Assembly: GCA_964616015.1 (NCBI GenBank)
Contig: CAZTTC010000001.1
Coordinates: 4,345 to 68,344 of the forward strand
Direction: 5' to 3'
Source: Methylibium sp964616015
GTDB taxonomy: Bacteria; Pseudomonadota; Gammaproteobacteria; Burkholderiales; Burkholderiaceae_C
DNA length: 64,000 nt
The stretch's first letter is position 1. Every line of letters begins with the position of its first letter. The notes below the pieces were generated by a model. It was not told the DNA's origin. It saw only the letters and a program-made list of their open reading frames with translations, and did no database searches. Of the stretch, positions 8,584-16,955 are shown in pieces. The position numbers were made by a program, and so were the translations under genes.

Positions 8584-8642
8584 CAAGAGCCCGGGCGCTG
8601 TCGGCTTTCGACCCGAAGCGGTCGTCGGGTGAAACTCAGTGG

Positions 8643-10535
8643 TCATCCCTGAAGCGGTCGCTCGTCGGAGGTGCCTACCTCCAAGAGAAACCAGGTTTGC
8701 CTGTCCGGTAGGGTCAGGGCAGCAAGCACAGAAAGCGCCTTGGTGACCGCTGTGGCGGGGGCGAGCATCATTGGCGGCCAAGTTGCTAAGAAGTCCGTTG
8801 TTCGGAAAACGTCATGCCCGATGGTCCATACAACGTTCTCGCCGGCGCGCATGACTTCGTCGTTGAATTGCGCTAGGTTGGCGGGCATGTATGCGGAGAA
8901 GCTGACCCCGTCGAGCCGCCACAACGCTTCGTCAAAGACCTCTTCAAGGTCGAACAGCCGCGCTGCCTTGAGCAGCACTGTCACGGTTTCCATCGGCCGC
9001 TCGATTAGCTCTGCGACCCCCGAGTAATCGCCAGACATCTTGGCCAGCAGGTAGGCCAGCGCATCCTCTGCAGACAGATCGCCGCGAGCGACCCGCCCAC
9101 CTGAAGCGGTCAAGGAATAGAACAGCAGTCCGGCGAGGCGTTCGCCTTCGTCCATGAGCCCGAGCTCCGATGCCTGGGCGAGGCAGATGCACCAGGCGCT
9201 TGCTTGCGAGTCATTGAGTGCCACCAACGATCGCTCATAGTGCTCAAGGATCAATCGCAGCAGCACCTTCATCTGATCGAGTGCCTGCGCTCGTTGTTCT
9301 TCCGAATGGGCGACGTAGGGACCCGCAGCCGCCCAACCCAGCACCTGCGAGACCCGCAGCGGAAGGAAGTACAACTCCGCCAGCCCGCCAGGTCTCGATG
9401 ACAGCAGCGCGAATCGATCTGCTGACAAGCTCGAAATGAGGCGAGCGTTGGCATCCAGGAGTGCCTTCGCCACTTCTCCCGTCAGTCTTTCGGCGACCGC
9501 GTAAGCCGCGGGATTCTCGACGTGGGGCATTAGAGAGGCGGCGAGGATTGCCGCCACAAGAACCCTTCGATAAGGGTCTTCGCACTGGGCCGCCCGCTGC
9601 AGGAAGGCCGAGGCGAGACGTTCGATGACGGTGGCGATCTGGTCGGGAGGCAAGTTGGGTGCCTGAACCATCGACCACACCAGACGCTGGAATCGCTCTT
9701 GGCTCCAATCACCGGATACGGACAAATATGTGGTCCAGAGCGCGTCCTGATTCGCCTTCACGATGTCATCAGTCTGGGTCGGCCAGGTCTGCACGAAGTC
9801 GCGCATGCGCTCAAGTCCGTCATTGCTGAAGCGCGGGTTGCGGCAAAAGCTTGGTGGCCCGTAAAGATTCAGCCCCCAAACGACGGGGTTCTGCCCCTCG
9901 GGTTGAAGCTTTGCAGCAACTCTGCGGCCGATGTCCACCAAGTCCAGCGCGCCGCCTGTGTCGTTGATAAGCTCTCTGCCTTCGATGCAATCGAGCAGCG
10001 CGTTAGTTCCCAACCCGCCGGCCACGGTCTCACCTGCGCCCTGGTTGCGTCCGGACGTTGCGACAAGCGTGAGGGCGGGGGTACCAACATCCCCTAGCAA
10101 CTCGGGCTTGAGCAGCACGCCAAGATCGTCCACCAAGCCACCACTTTCGCAGGCATCAATAATGATGTTCGTCTGCCGAGGTGCGGCCTCGTTGATGCTA
10201 CGGAACAAGTCAGCTAACGCTAACGCCGAAACAGATTGCGCGGTGGCCATCGTGTCTTTCAGCCACATGTAGAAGCTGCCGGCGTGCACCCCTCCATGGC
10301 CCGCGAAGAAGAAGGTAAAGGTCTCAATCGCTGGGCCCTTAAACAGCATGTCGCGCAGCACTGCACGAGCCTCGTCGAGCGTCGGAGAGCGCAACAGGCG
10401 AGATCTGCCAACGTCGTACCAGGGTGAATTCGCACTCACGAGTGCATCGAAGATGCGCTGGGCGTCGGGCACTGCACCGGTCAGTGGACTTGCTTCGTCG
10501 TACTCGTTGCAGCCTATAGCCAGCAAAACTCTCAC
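8643..10535 (-). CDS. Caspase-family (C14) protease with long helical C-terminus
   Basis: A 630-residue protein whose first 250 residues form a caspase/metacaspase-like peptidase: LLAIGCNEYDE is strand 1, TFFFAGHGGV carries the catalytic His (H80), and NIIIDACESGG the catalytic Cys (C129). Such enzymes cut proteins after a fixed residue. In several bacterial immune systems they are the death effector. The remaining 380 residues look mainly alpha-helical, with no transmembrane segment, kinase or nucleotide-binding motif I recognise; they could be a sensor or regulatory domain. The start overlaps the partner gene's stop by 4 bases (10532-10535), so both are made from one message. Base composition is visibly less GC-rich than the neighbours, suggesting horizontal arrival. 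Peptidase fold is secure; a defence role is inference. Confidence 0.82.
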   Translation of the reverse strand: MRVLLAIGCNEYDEASPLTGAVPDAQRIFDALVSANSPWYDVGRSRLLRSPTLDEARAVLRDMLFKGPAIETFTFFFAGHGGVHAGSFYMWLKDTMATAQSVSALALADLFRSINEAAPRQTNIIIDACESGGLVDDLGVLLKPELLGDVGTPALTLVATSGRNQGAGETVAGGLGTNALLDCIEGRELINDTGGALDLVDIGRRVAAKLQPEGQNPVVWGLNLYGPPSFCRNPRFSNDGLERMRDFVQTWPTQTDDIVKANQDALWTTYLSVSGDWSQERFQRLVWSMVQAPNLPPDQIATVIERLASAFLQRAAQCEDPYRRVLVAAILAASLMPHVENPAAYAVAERLTGEVAKALLDANARLISSLSADRFALLSSRPGGLAELYFLPLRVSQVLGWAAAGPYVAHSEEQRAQALDQMKVLLRLILEHYERSLVALNDSQASAWCICLAQASELGLMDEGERLAGLLFYSLTASGGRVARGDLSAEDALAYLLAKMSGDYSGVAELIERPMETVTVLLKAARLFDLEEVFDEALWRLDGVSFSAYMPANLAQFNDEVMRAGENVVWTIGHDVFRTTDFLATWPPMMLAPATAVTKALSVLAALTLPDRQTWFLLEVGTSDERPLQG

Positions 10536-11167
10536 GGCGCTTCTCCGTAGCGTGCGAACCGAGCTTTGCGCTGGACCTCCTCCTCGATGGCCTCGGAGGA
10601 TCGAATCTCATCCAGTTGCTGGATGCGCTGAAGCAGCTCCGGCGGAGCCGACTCCTGCGCTCGCCGAAACCTCTCAAAGGCCTCCGGAGACAGATGGATC
10701 TGAGGCCGCTGCACATTTCCGTGCTTGTCCGCGCTGAAGCGGATGGTCTCAAGCATGGCCGCAAAGCCCTCGATTGGCCCACCTGCCGCCGACGCGTCGA
10801 CCACGTTTCCGCTCTGGTCGCAGGCCGCCGAGATGGTGGCGTACATCATCCGCTGGAACTGCGCGTTCAGGTCTTCGACGAGTTTGTCCACGTAGCGCGA
10901 GATGGCTGAAAGGTCGTGGTTTACCAGCTCATCGAACTGAATGGCGACCTCGGAGGAGTGCTGCTGCATCCCAGCGTTGTACGCATTGGGTAGTCCGGGA
11001 TGACTCCAGTCGCCCCCGTGGCGGAACCGCTGCACGTTCTCGGCTGGGATGAGCTGGGCCATTCGCACTTTGAGGGCGTCGCTTAGAAACTTCATGAGCT
11101 CTCGTTCGAACGCCTTCGACGCGGCGTTGTCGTGAAGGAAATCGACTCGATTTGGTGATGACCTCAT
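10532..11167 (-). CDS. Unknown partner of the caspase gene
   Basis: A 211-residue soluble protein with no domain I recognise, first gene of a two-gene unit with the caspase-like protease (stop and start overlap in ATGA). Predicted secondary structure by eye is mostly helical: amphipathic stretches at about 15-45, 75-120 (including SAISRYVDKLVEDLNAQFQRMMYATISAAC) and 155-205, ending in the charged tail EAIEEEVQRKARFARYGEAP. No signal peptide, cysteine cluster or Walker motif. It shares the lower GC of the protease gene. The ATG at 11165-11167 lacks a good ribosome site, so a start at Met25 (MKFLSDALKV) is possible. By analogy with caspase-containing immune modules it could be a regulator, inhibitor or substrate; nothing in the sequence proves any of these. 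Confidence 0.65.
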   Translation of the reverse strand: MRSSPNRVDFLHDNAASKAFERELMKFLSDALKVRMAQLIPAENVQRFRHGGDWSHPGLPNAYNAGMQQHSSEVAIQFDELVNHDLSAISRYVDKLVEDLNAQFQRMMYATISAACDQSGNVVDASAAGGPIEGFAAMLETIRFSADKHGNVQRPQIHLSPEAFERFRRAQESAPPELLQRIQQLDEIRSSEAIEEEVQRKARFARYGEAP

Positions 11168-11336
11168 AGCATTCGATGCTGGGTTGTAGGTTGTGCTTGA
11201 ACTGCGTCTTGCATCTTGGCATGCAATGAGCAGGACGCATGTGGGCTTTCACGCACGTGAAGCTGCCGTTCGGGGCTGACCGCTCCTGGCCGAGGGCAGT
11301 CCCTCTCCATCACAGTGCGTTGACCCTCCGGCACCT

Positions 11337-11356
11337 TGTCTCACACTCGTGAGACA
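11337..11356. promoter_or_regulatory. Candidate AcoR-type enhancer (inverted repeat)
   Basis: TGTCTCACACTCGTGAGACA is a perfect 8-bp inverted repeat around a 4-nt centre. It lies about 120 bp upstream of the -24/-12 element at 11474, the usual distance for a sigma-54 upstream activating sequence. The activator at 6571 is the natural candidate to bind it. Binding is inferred. Confidence 0.6.
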
Positions 11357-11473
11357 CCTGTCGCTCGCTGCCGCGAAGTGACAGGTTCGCGGAGGCGCAC
11401 GACATGGCCGCGAAGCGGCGGCACCTCGATGAGCCAGTCGGCAGCGCGCCCGCGTCGATCGTTGCCGAGCCGC

Positions 11474-11489
11474 CGGCACGCCCCTTGCC
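11474..11489 (+). promoter_or_regulatory. Sigma-54 (-24/-12) promoter of the monooxygenase gene
   Basis: CGGCACGCCCCTTGCC has GG at 11475-11476 and GC at 11487-11488 with exactly 10 bases between, as required for sigma-54, and GGCAC plus TTGC match the consensus blocks. Transcription would start about 12 bp downstream, leaving a leader of about 58 bases before the ATG at 11559. Confidence 0.65.
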
Positions 11490-11558
11490 CTGTCCGTCTG
11501 CACCGGCCCGATTCGGCCCGGATGTGTATCACCCCCACAGAGGACGGAGACAAGCAAG

Positions 11559-13373
11559 ATGACCGAGCTCACCAACCCCCACACCCAGTCCGTGAAGAGC
11601 TGGCTCGCCAGCCTGGGCGCGGCGCTGGAAAAGAGCGACATCCCCGGCGCGCTGGCGCTGTTCGACGACGACTGCTATTGGCGCGACCTGGTCAGCTTCA
11701 CCTGGAACCTGCACACCGCCGAGGGCAAGCCCGCCATCGATGCGATGCTGAAGGCCACGCTGTCGAACACCAAGCCTTGCAACTGGCAGATCAGCGGCGA
11801 GGGCGAGGACGGCGGTGGCTTCAGCCAGGCCTGGTTCAGCTTCGAGACCGCGGTCGCGCGCGGCAAGGGCCTGGTGCGCCTGAAGGGCGACAAGTGCTGG
11901 ACGCTGCTGACCACGATGGTCGAGCTGAAGGGCTTTGAGGAAGCCAAGGGTCCGACGCGCGTCAAGGGCGTGACGCACGGCGCCCATGCCGACCGGCAGA
12001 CCTGGCTCGAGGCGCGCCAGCAGGAGGCCGCGGACCTGGGCTACAAGCAGCAGCCCGAGGTGGTGATCATCGGCGGCGGCCAGGGCGGCATCGCGCTCGG
12101 CGCGCGGCTGCGGCGGCTGGGCGTGCCGACCATCATCGTCGAGAAGAACGCCAAGCCCGGCGACAGCTGGCGCAAGCGCTACAAGAGCCTGTGCCTGCAC
12201 GACCCGGTCTGGTACGACCACCTGCCCTACCTGCCCTTCCCCGACCACTGGCCCGTCTTCGCGCCCAAGGACAAGATCGGCGACTGGCTGGAGATGTACA
12301 CGCGGGTGATGGAGCTGAACTACTGGAGTTCCACCACCTGCCAGAAGGCCAGCTTCGACGAGGCCCGGGGCGAGTGGACGGTGCAGGTGGTGCGTCGCGT
12401 GGGTGATGAACTCAAGCCGGTCACGCTGCGACCCAAGCAGCTGGTCATCGCCACCGGCATGTCGGCCGTGCCCAACGTGCCCAGGTACCCGGGCGCCGAC
12501 AGCTTTGCGGGCGAGCAGCAGCACTCCAGCCAGCATCCGGGGCCGGACGCCTACGTGGGCAAGAAGGTGGTGGTGATCGGCTCCAACAACTCGGCGCACG
12601 ACATCTGCGCGGCGCTGTGGGAGCAGGGCGTGGACGTCACGATGATCCAGCGCACGTCCACCCACATCATCAAGAGCGACACGCTGATGGAGCTGGCGCT
12701 GGGCGGCCTGTACTCCGAGCAGGCGGTGGCCAGCGGCATCGACCACCACAAGGCCGACCTGATCTTCGCCAGCGTGCCCTACAAGATCATGGCGGGCTTC
12801 CACGTGCCGGTGTACGAAGAAGCGAAGAAGCGCGACGCCGACCTCTACGACCGGCTCGCCAAGCGCGGCTTCATGCTCGACTTCGGCGACGACGGCTCGG
12901 GCCTGTTCATGAAGTACCTGCGCCGCGGCTCGGGCTACTACATCGACGTGGGCGCGTCCGAGCTGGTGGCCGACGGCAAGATCAAGCTCAAGAGCGGCGT
13001 CTCGGTCGAGAAGATCAACCCGAAGTCCATCACCTTCAGCGACGGCAGCGAGCTGCCGGCCGACCTGATCGTCTACGCGACCGGCTATTCGTCGATGAAC
13101 GGCTGGGCCGAGATGCTGATCAGCAAGGACGTCGCCGACAAGGTGGGCAAGTGCTGGGGCCTGGGCTCGGCCACCACCAAGGACCCCGGCCCCTGGGAGG
13201 GCGAGCTGCGCAACATGTGGAAGCCGACGCAGCAGCGCAACCTGTGGTTCCACGGCGGCAACCTGCACCAGTCGCGCCACTACTCGCAGTTCCTGTCGCT
13301 GCAGCTCAAGGCGCGCAGCGTCGGCATCCCGACGCCGGTGTACGCGCTGCCGAAGGTGAACCACCTGAGGTAG
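11559..13373 (+). CDS. Flavin-containing monooxygenase with N-terminal NTF2-like domain
   Basis: A 604-residue FAD- and NADPH-dependent oxidoreductase. Residues 1-130 look like a SnoaL/NTF2-like domain (DIPGALALFDDDCYWRDLVSFTW). The rest is a class B flavin monooxygenase: FAD-binding IIGGGQGGIALG at about 170, an FxGxxxH-type fingerprint FAGEQQHSSQHP near 311-322 (His where Baeyer-Villiger enzymes usually have Trp), NADPH-binding GSNNSAHD at about 341, and a later LIVYATGYSS motif. Such enzymes insert oxygen into ketones, amines or sulfides; the substrate is not readable. The start at 11559 follows GGACGGAGACAAGCAAG. It is apparently the sigma-54 target of the AcoR-type activator, which favours a ketone or alcohol degradation role (inference). 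Confidence 0.88.
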   Translation: MTELTNPHTQSVKSWLASLGAALEKSDIPGALALFDDDCYWRDLVSFTWNLHTAEGKPAIDAMLKATLSNTKPCNWQISGEGEDGGGFSQAWFSFETAVARGKGLVRLKGDKCWTLLTTMVELKGFEEAKGPTRVKGVTHGAHADRQTWLEARQQEAADLGYKQQPEVVIIGGGQGGIALGARLRRLGVPTIIVEKNAKPGDSWRKRYKSLCLHDPVWYDHLPYLPFPDHWPVFAPKDKIGDWLEMYTRVMELNYWSSTTCQKASFDEARGEWTVQVVRRVGDELKPVTLRPKQLVIATGMSAVPNVPRYPGADSFAGEQQHSSQHPGPDAYVGKKVVVIGSNNSAHDICAALWEQGVDVTMIQRTSTHIIKSDTLMELALGGLYSEQAVASGIDHHKADLIFASVPYKIMAGFHVPVYEEAKKRDADLYDRLAKRGFMLDFGDDGSGLFMKYLRRGSGYYIDVGASELVADGKIKLKSGVSVEKINPKSITFSDGSELPADLIVYATGYSSMNGWAEMLISKDVADKVGKCWGLGSATTKDPGPWEGELRNMWKPTQQRNLWFHGGNLHQSRHYSQFLSLQLKARSVGIPTPVYALPKVNHLR

Positions 13374-13424
13374 CGCGCGGCGCGGCGGGCCGCGCGCCGA
13401 TCGGCATCAGGCCGTAGCCGGCGA

Positions 13425-13634
13425 CTACTGCGGCGGGTCGACCGGCGGCAGGCCCATCACCTGCGCCGACCGCTGCAGCGTACGCAGCAGCAGCTCGACG
13501 CCGCCGTCATTGAGCTCCAGCGGGAAGATCTGGCCATTGGCCATCAGCAGCTCCAGCAGCACGGCCTTGCCGTCGTCGGACAGCACGGCCTGCTTCAGGC
13601 CGACGCAGCGCAGGGGTTCCATCGTGGAGCTCAT
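13425..13634 (-). CDS. Small conserved-looking protein, unknown
   Basis: A 69-residue protein beginning MSSTMEPLRCVGLKQAVL and ending in a Pro-rich tail. The middle reads as beta strands (AVLLELLMANGQIFPLEL) followed by a helix (GVELLLRTLQRSAQ). A second possible start is Met5. There is no signal peptide or known motif, and I do not recognise the family. It lies just downstream of fumC in the same direction (gap 68 bp), with good local codon bias, so it is probably real and may ride on the fumC message. Alternatively it is a spurious reading of GC-rich DNA, but its composition argues against that. Confidence 0.6.
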   Translation of the reverse strand: MSSTMEPLRCVGLKQAVLSDDGKAVLLELLMANGQIFPLELNDGGVELLLRTLQRSAQVMGLPPVDPPQ

Positions 13635-13702
13635 CGTCGTTCTCGTCGTGTCGGTGGCGAAGCCCGGATGCTGCCACGGCGGTGCGGGGTGCAGCGCGAG
13701 GG

Positions 13703-15106
13703 TCAGCCCGCACTCGACCCCAGCATGCGCCGCGCGTCGACCCAGGTGTCGAACTGCTCGCCGCTCACGCCGCCGACCGCGAGGGCGGCCTCGCGCAGGC
13801 CGATGCCGGCACGGTGCGCGTGCTTGGCGATCTGCGCGGCGCGGTCGTAGCCGATGTGCGGCGCCAACGCCGTCACCAGCATCAGCGAGCGCTGCAGCAG
13901 CTCCTCGACGCGCGCCGCATCGGGTTGCAGGCCGGCCACGCAATGCCGCGCGAAGCTGCCCATCGCGTCGGACAGCAGGCGCAGGCTGTCCAGCACGTCC
14001 AGCACGATCAGCGGCTTGTAGACGTTGAGCTCGAAGTGGCCCTGGCTCGCGGCAAGGCCGATGGCCACGTCGTGGCCCATGACCTGCGCACACACCATGG
14101 TCAGCGCCTCGACCTGCGTCGGGTTCACCTTGCCCGGCATGATGGAGCTGCCGGGCTCGTTCTCGGGCAGGCGCAGCTCGCCCAGGCCAGCGCGCGGGCC
14201 GCTGCCCATCAGGCGGATATCGTTGCCGATCTTCGTCAGCGCCACCGCCAGCATGCGCAGCGCGCCGTGGAAGCCGACCAGGGCCTCGTGCCCCGCCATC
14301 GCCGCGAACAGGTTGTCGGCGGGCGCGAACGGCAGGCCCAGCCGCTGCGACAGCTTGGCCGCCACGCGCGCACCGAACTCGGCGTGGGTGTTGAGGCCGG
14401 TGCCGACCGCGGTGCCGCCGATGGCCAGGCGCTGCAGCGGCGCGAGCGACTGCGTGATCGCCGTCTCGCACAGGTCGAGCTGCGCGACATAGCCGCCGAA
14501 CTCCTGGCCCAGCGTCACCGGCGTCGCATCCTGCAGGTGGGTGCGGCCGATCTTCACCACGTCGGCGAAGGCGACGGCCTTGTCGTGCAGCGCCGTGCGC
14601 AGCGCGGCCAGCGCCGGCTGCAGCCGCTCGCGCGCCTGCAGAGCGACGGCGACGTGCATCGCGGTCGGGAAGACGTCGTTGGACGACTGGCCCAGGTTCA
14701 CGTCGTCGTTGGGGTGCACGCGGCGGTCGCTGCCGCGCCGGCCACCCAGGGCCTCGGAGGCCAGCGTGGCGACGACCTCGTTGACGTTCATGTTGCTCTG
14801 CGTGCCCGAGCCGGTCTGCCACACCGACAGCGGGAAGGCCTCGGCATGCTCGCCGGCGGCGATGCGGGCCGCAGCGTCGGCGATGGCGCGGGCCTTGTCG
14901 GCGGGCAGCAGGCCGAGCTCGTGGTTGACCTCGGCCGCGGCCCACTTGACCCCGGCCAGCGCGCGCACCACCTCGGCCGGCATGCGCTGCTCGCCGATGG
15001 CGAAGAAGTGCAGGCTGCGCGCGGTCTGCGCGGCCCACAGCGCGTCGGCCGGGACCTCGATCGGCCCGAAGGCGTCGGACTCGGTGCGGGTGGCGGGGGC
15101 GGTCAT
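13703..15106 (-). CDS. fumC: Fumarate hydratase class II
   Basis: A 467-residue iron-independent fumarase of the TCA cycle, interconverting fumarate and L-malate in the cytosol as a homotetramer. The signature GSSIMPGKVNPTQ, with the catalytic loop serine, is intact. TGSGTQSNMNVNEV, HPNDDVNLGQSSNDVFPTA and GRTHLQDATP are the other conserved substrate-site blocks. Length is typical. Two in-frame ATGs lie 6 bases apart; the one at 15106 is chosen because GGAG then sits 6 bases upstream of it, whereas it would abut the first (15112). The gene runs divergently from gspA at 15178, leaving only 71 bp for both promoters. Confidence 0.96.
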   Translation of the reverse strand: MTAPATRTESDAFGPIEVPADALWAAQTARSLHFFAIGEQRMPAEVVRALAGVKWAAAEVNHELGLLPADKARAIADAAARIAAGEHAEAFPLSVWQTGSGTQSNMNVNEVVATLASEALGGRRGSDRRVHPNDDVNLGQSSNDVFPTAMHVAVALQARERLQPALAALRTALHDKAVAFADVVKIGRTHLQDATPVTLGQEFGGYVAQLDLCETAITQSLAPLQRLAIGGTAVGTGLNTHAEFGARVAAKLSQRLGLPFAPADNLFAAMAGHEALVGFHGALRMLAVALTKIGNDIRLMGSGPRAGLGELRLPENEPGSSIMPGKVNPTQVEALTMVCAQVMGHDVAIGLAASQGHFELNVYKPLIVLDVLDSLRLLSDAMGSFARHCVAGLQPDAARVEELLQRSLMLVTALAPHIGYDRAAQIAKHAHRAGIGLREAALAVGGVSGEQFDTWVDARRMLGSSAG

Positions 15107-15177
15107 CGGCATCTCCGGGCGACGGGCCCCGAGCTTAGGCGAGCCCCGCATCGCCCTGCCGACGTATCCTCCGGCCC

Positions 15178-16872
15178 ATGTACGCGCCGTTCTTCGGGCT
15201 GAAGCAGGAGCCGTTCTCGATCGCGCCGGATCCGCGCTATCTCTTCATGAGCGAGCGCCACCGCGAGGCGCTGGCGCACCTGCTGTATGGCGTCAAGGGC
15301 GGCGGCGGCTTCGTGCTGCTGACGGGCGAGATCGGCGCCGGCAAGACCACCGTGTGCCGCTGCTTCCTGGAACAGATCCCCAAGCGCTGCAACGTCGCCT
15401 ACGTCTTCAATCCGCGGCTCACGGTCGAGGAACTGCTGCGCTCGGTGTGCGACGAGTTCGGCATCCCCAACCCGCACCAGGGACCGGGCGCGGCCACCGT
15501 CAAGGACTGGGTCGACGCGCTCAACGAGTTCCTGCTGCGCACGCACGCGGTCGGCCAGAACAACGTGCTGATCATCGACGAGGCGCAGCAGCTGTCGGCC
15601 GACGTGCTGGAGCAGCTGCGCCTGCTCACCAACCTGGAGACCAACGAACGCAAGCTGCTGCAGATCGTGCTGATCGGCCAGCCCGAGCTGCGCCAGATGC
15701 TGGCGCGGCCCGACCTGGAGCAGCTGGCACAGCGCGTGATCGCGCGCTACCACCTCGAGCCGCTGTCGGAAGCCGAGACGCTGCAGTACATCCGCCACCG
15801 CCTCGCGATCGGCGGGCTGACCACCGCGGCGCCCTTCGGCCGCGAGGCGATGCAGCGCGTGCACCAGCTGTCGCGCGGCGTGCCGCGGCGCATCAACCTG
15901 CTGTGCGACCGCGCGCTGCTGGGCGCCTACGCGACCGGCCGCAACCGCGTCGACGCCGCCATCGTCGACAAGGCCGCGAGCGAAGTCTTCGACAAGACGC
16001 CGCCGCCGCGCAGCGCGCCGCACCGCCGCTGGTGGCCGGGCCGCATCGAGGCGCTGGGGCTGGGTCTGGTCGGCGGCGCGGCGTTGTGGGGCCTGGTGTC
16101 GTGGGCGATGGACGGCCGCATGGCTGCGCGGCCCGACGCGGCCAGCGCCCAGGCCGCCGCGCTGCCGGCCGCGTCGGCCCCCGCGCCGACGGCGAGCGCG
16201 GCCTCGGGTCCGGCGGCGGCAACGCCCACCGCCGCTGCGTCGGGCCCGGTGGCTGTCGCCGCGATCGCCGACCTCAAGGCCGGCCTGCAGCGCATGCCGC
16301 GCGACGAGGCCGGCGCCTGGCGCGCGCTGGCGCCGCTGTGGAAACTCGACCTCGGCGAGGGCGAGCCCTGCCGCGCGGCACAGCGCCAGCAGGTGCTCTG
16401 CTACAAGGCCAGCGGCACGCTGGCGCTGATCCGCCAGCTGGACCGGCCGGCCATCCTGACGCTGCGCGACGACGAGGACCGGCCCGGCTACGCGCTGCTG
16501 ACCGGCCTGAACGCCCGCAACGCGACGCTGCTGCTGGACGGCACGCCGCAGAGCGTGCCGCTGGTGGCGCTGGCGCAGCGCTGGCGCGGCGAGTTCGCGA
16601 CGCTGTGGCGCGCGCCCACCGGCTACTCGCAGCTGCTGGTCGAAGGCAGCGCCGGCCCGCTGGTCGACGGCCTGGCTGCGCAGCTCGCCAGCCTGCAGGG
16701 CGAGGCGGCACCGGCCGCGCCGCAGACCTACGGCCCGGCGCTGCGCTCGCGCGTCGTCACCTTCCAGGTCGCGCAGGGCCTCAAGCCCGACGGCCTGGCG
16801 GGGCCGACGACCTTCATGCAACTCAACCGCCTCGTCGGCGTCGACGAGCCGCGGCTCCACACGGACTACTGA
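15178..16872 (+). CDS. gspA: ExeA/GspA-type ATPase with peptidoglycan-binding domain
   Basis: A 564-residue inner-membrane protein of the GspA/ExeA family, which with GspB helps install the type II secretion secretin through the cell wall. The cytoplasmic AAA domain has Walker A GEIGAGKT at 50-57, Walker B NVLIIDEAQQ near 138-146 and the GVPRRINLL sensor segment. One transmembrane helix lies near 292-312. A low-complexity Ala/Pro stretch follows, and the C-terminus has a peptidoglycan-binding repeat (QGLKPDGLAGPTTFMQLNRL). The beginning, MYAPFFGLKQEPFSIAPDPRYLFMS, is diagnostic. It is followed after 82 bp by gspB. The core gsp genes are not in this window. Confidence 0.92.
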   Translation: MYAPFFGLKQEPFSIAPDPRYLFMSERHREALAHLLYGVKGGGGFVLLTGEIGAGKTTVCRCFLEQIPKRCNVAYVFNPRLTVEELLRSVCDEFGIPNPHQGPGAATVKDWVDALNEFLLRTHAVGQNNVLIIDEAQQLSADVLEQLRLLTNLETNERKLLQIVLIGQPELRQMLARPDLEQLAQRVIARYHLEPLSEAETLQYIRHRLAIGGLTTAAPFGREAMQRVHQLSRGVPRRINLLCDRALLGAYATGRNRVDAAIVDKAASEVFDKTPPPRSAPHRRWWPGRIEALGLGLVGGAALWGLVSWAMDGRMAARPDAASAQAAALPAASAPAPTASAASGPAAATPTAAASGPVAVAAIADLKAGLQRMPRDEAGAWRALAPLWKLDLGEGEPCRAAQRQQVLCYKASGTLALIRQLDRPAILTLRDDEDRPGYALLTGLNARNATLLLDGTPQSVPLVALAQRWRGEFATLWRAPTGYSQLLVEGSAGPLVDGLAAQLASLQGEAAPAAPQTYGPALRSRVVTFQVAQGLKPDGLAGPTTFMQLNRLVGVDEPRLHTDY

Positions 16873-16955
16873 TGACGACCCCCAAGCTAGCTTCGGTGCA
16901 GCCCTCCGCGGGGGCGCTCGGCGCGCTGGGGGCGGCGCGGCGAGGCCTGAGCTGA
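16872..16955 (+). repeat. GC-rich repeat-like spacer with coupled 27-codon micro-ORF
   Basis: The gap between gspA and gspB is spanned by an open frame of 27 codons. It starts in the gspA stop (TGATG) and ends in the gspB start (TGATG). Its composition (CCCCCAAGCTAGCTTCGG near the start, then alternating GGGGGCG blocks) resembles an intergenic repeat common in Comamonadaceae-type genomes, as I recall. It may be read only to pass ribosomes to gspB; a functional peptide is unlikely. Confidence 0.4.

Larger units (their letters stand above)
11168..11558. other. Intergenic region between caspase unit and monooxygenase
   Basis: This 391-bp gap has no credible gene. It holds the divergent promoters of the caspase unit and the monooxygenase. 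Besides the two sites listed separately it contains an inverted repeat TTGCAT-CTTGGC-ATGCAA (11209-11226) about 40 bp upstream of the caspase-unit start, and CCTGTC...GACAGG (about 11357-11383). GC content changes visibly across it, consistent with a transfer boundary. Confidence 0.6.

Noticed and set aside
8615..8660. Direct repeat GAAGCGGTCG (8615-8624 and 8651-8660) at the downstream edge of the caspase gene, considered as an insertion target duplication
   Set aside because: Both copies lie on the same side of the cassette and no matching copy was seen at the other edge, so it does not mark an insertion.
13682..15202. A 506-codon plus-strand frame opposite fumC
   Set aside because: fumC on the minus strand carries all family motifs; the plus frame reads as Arg/His/Gln/Ala-rich noise.
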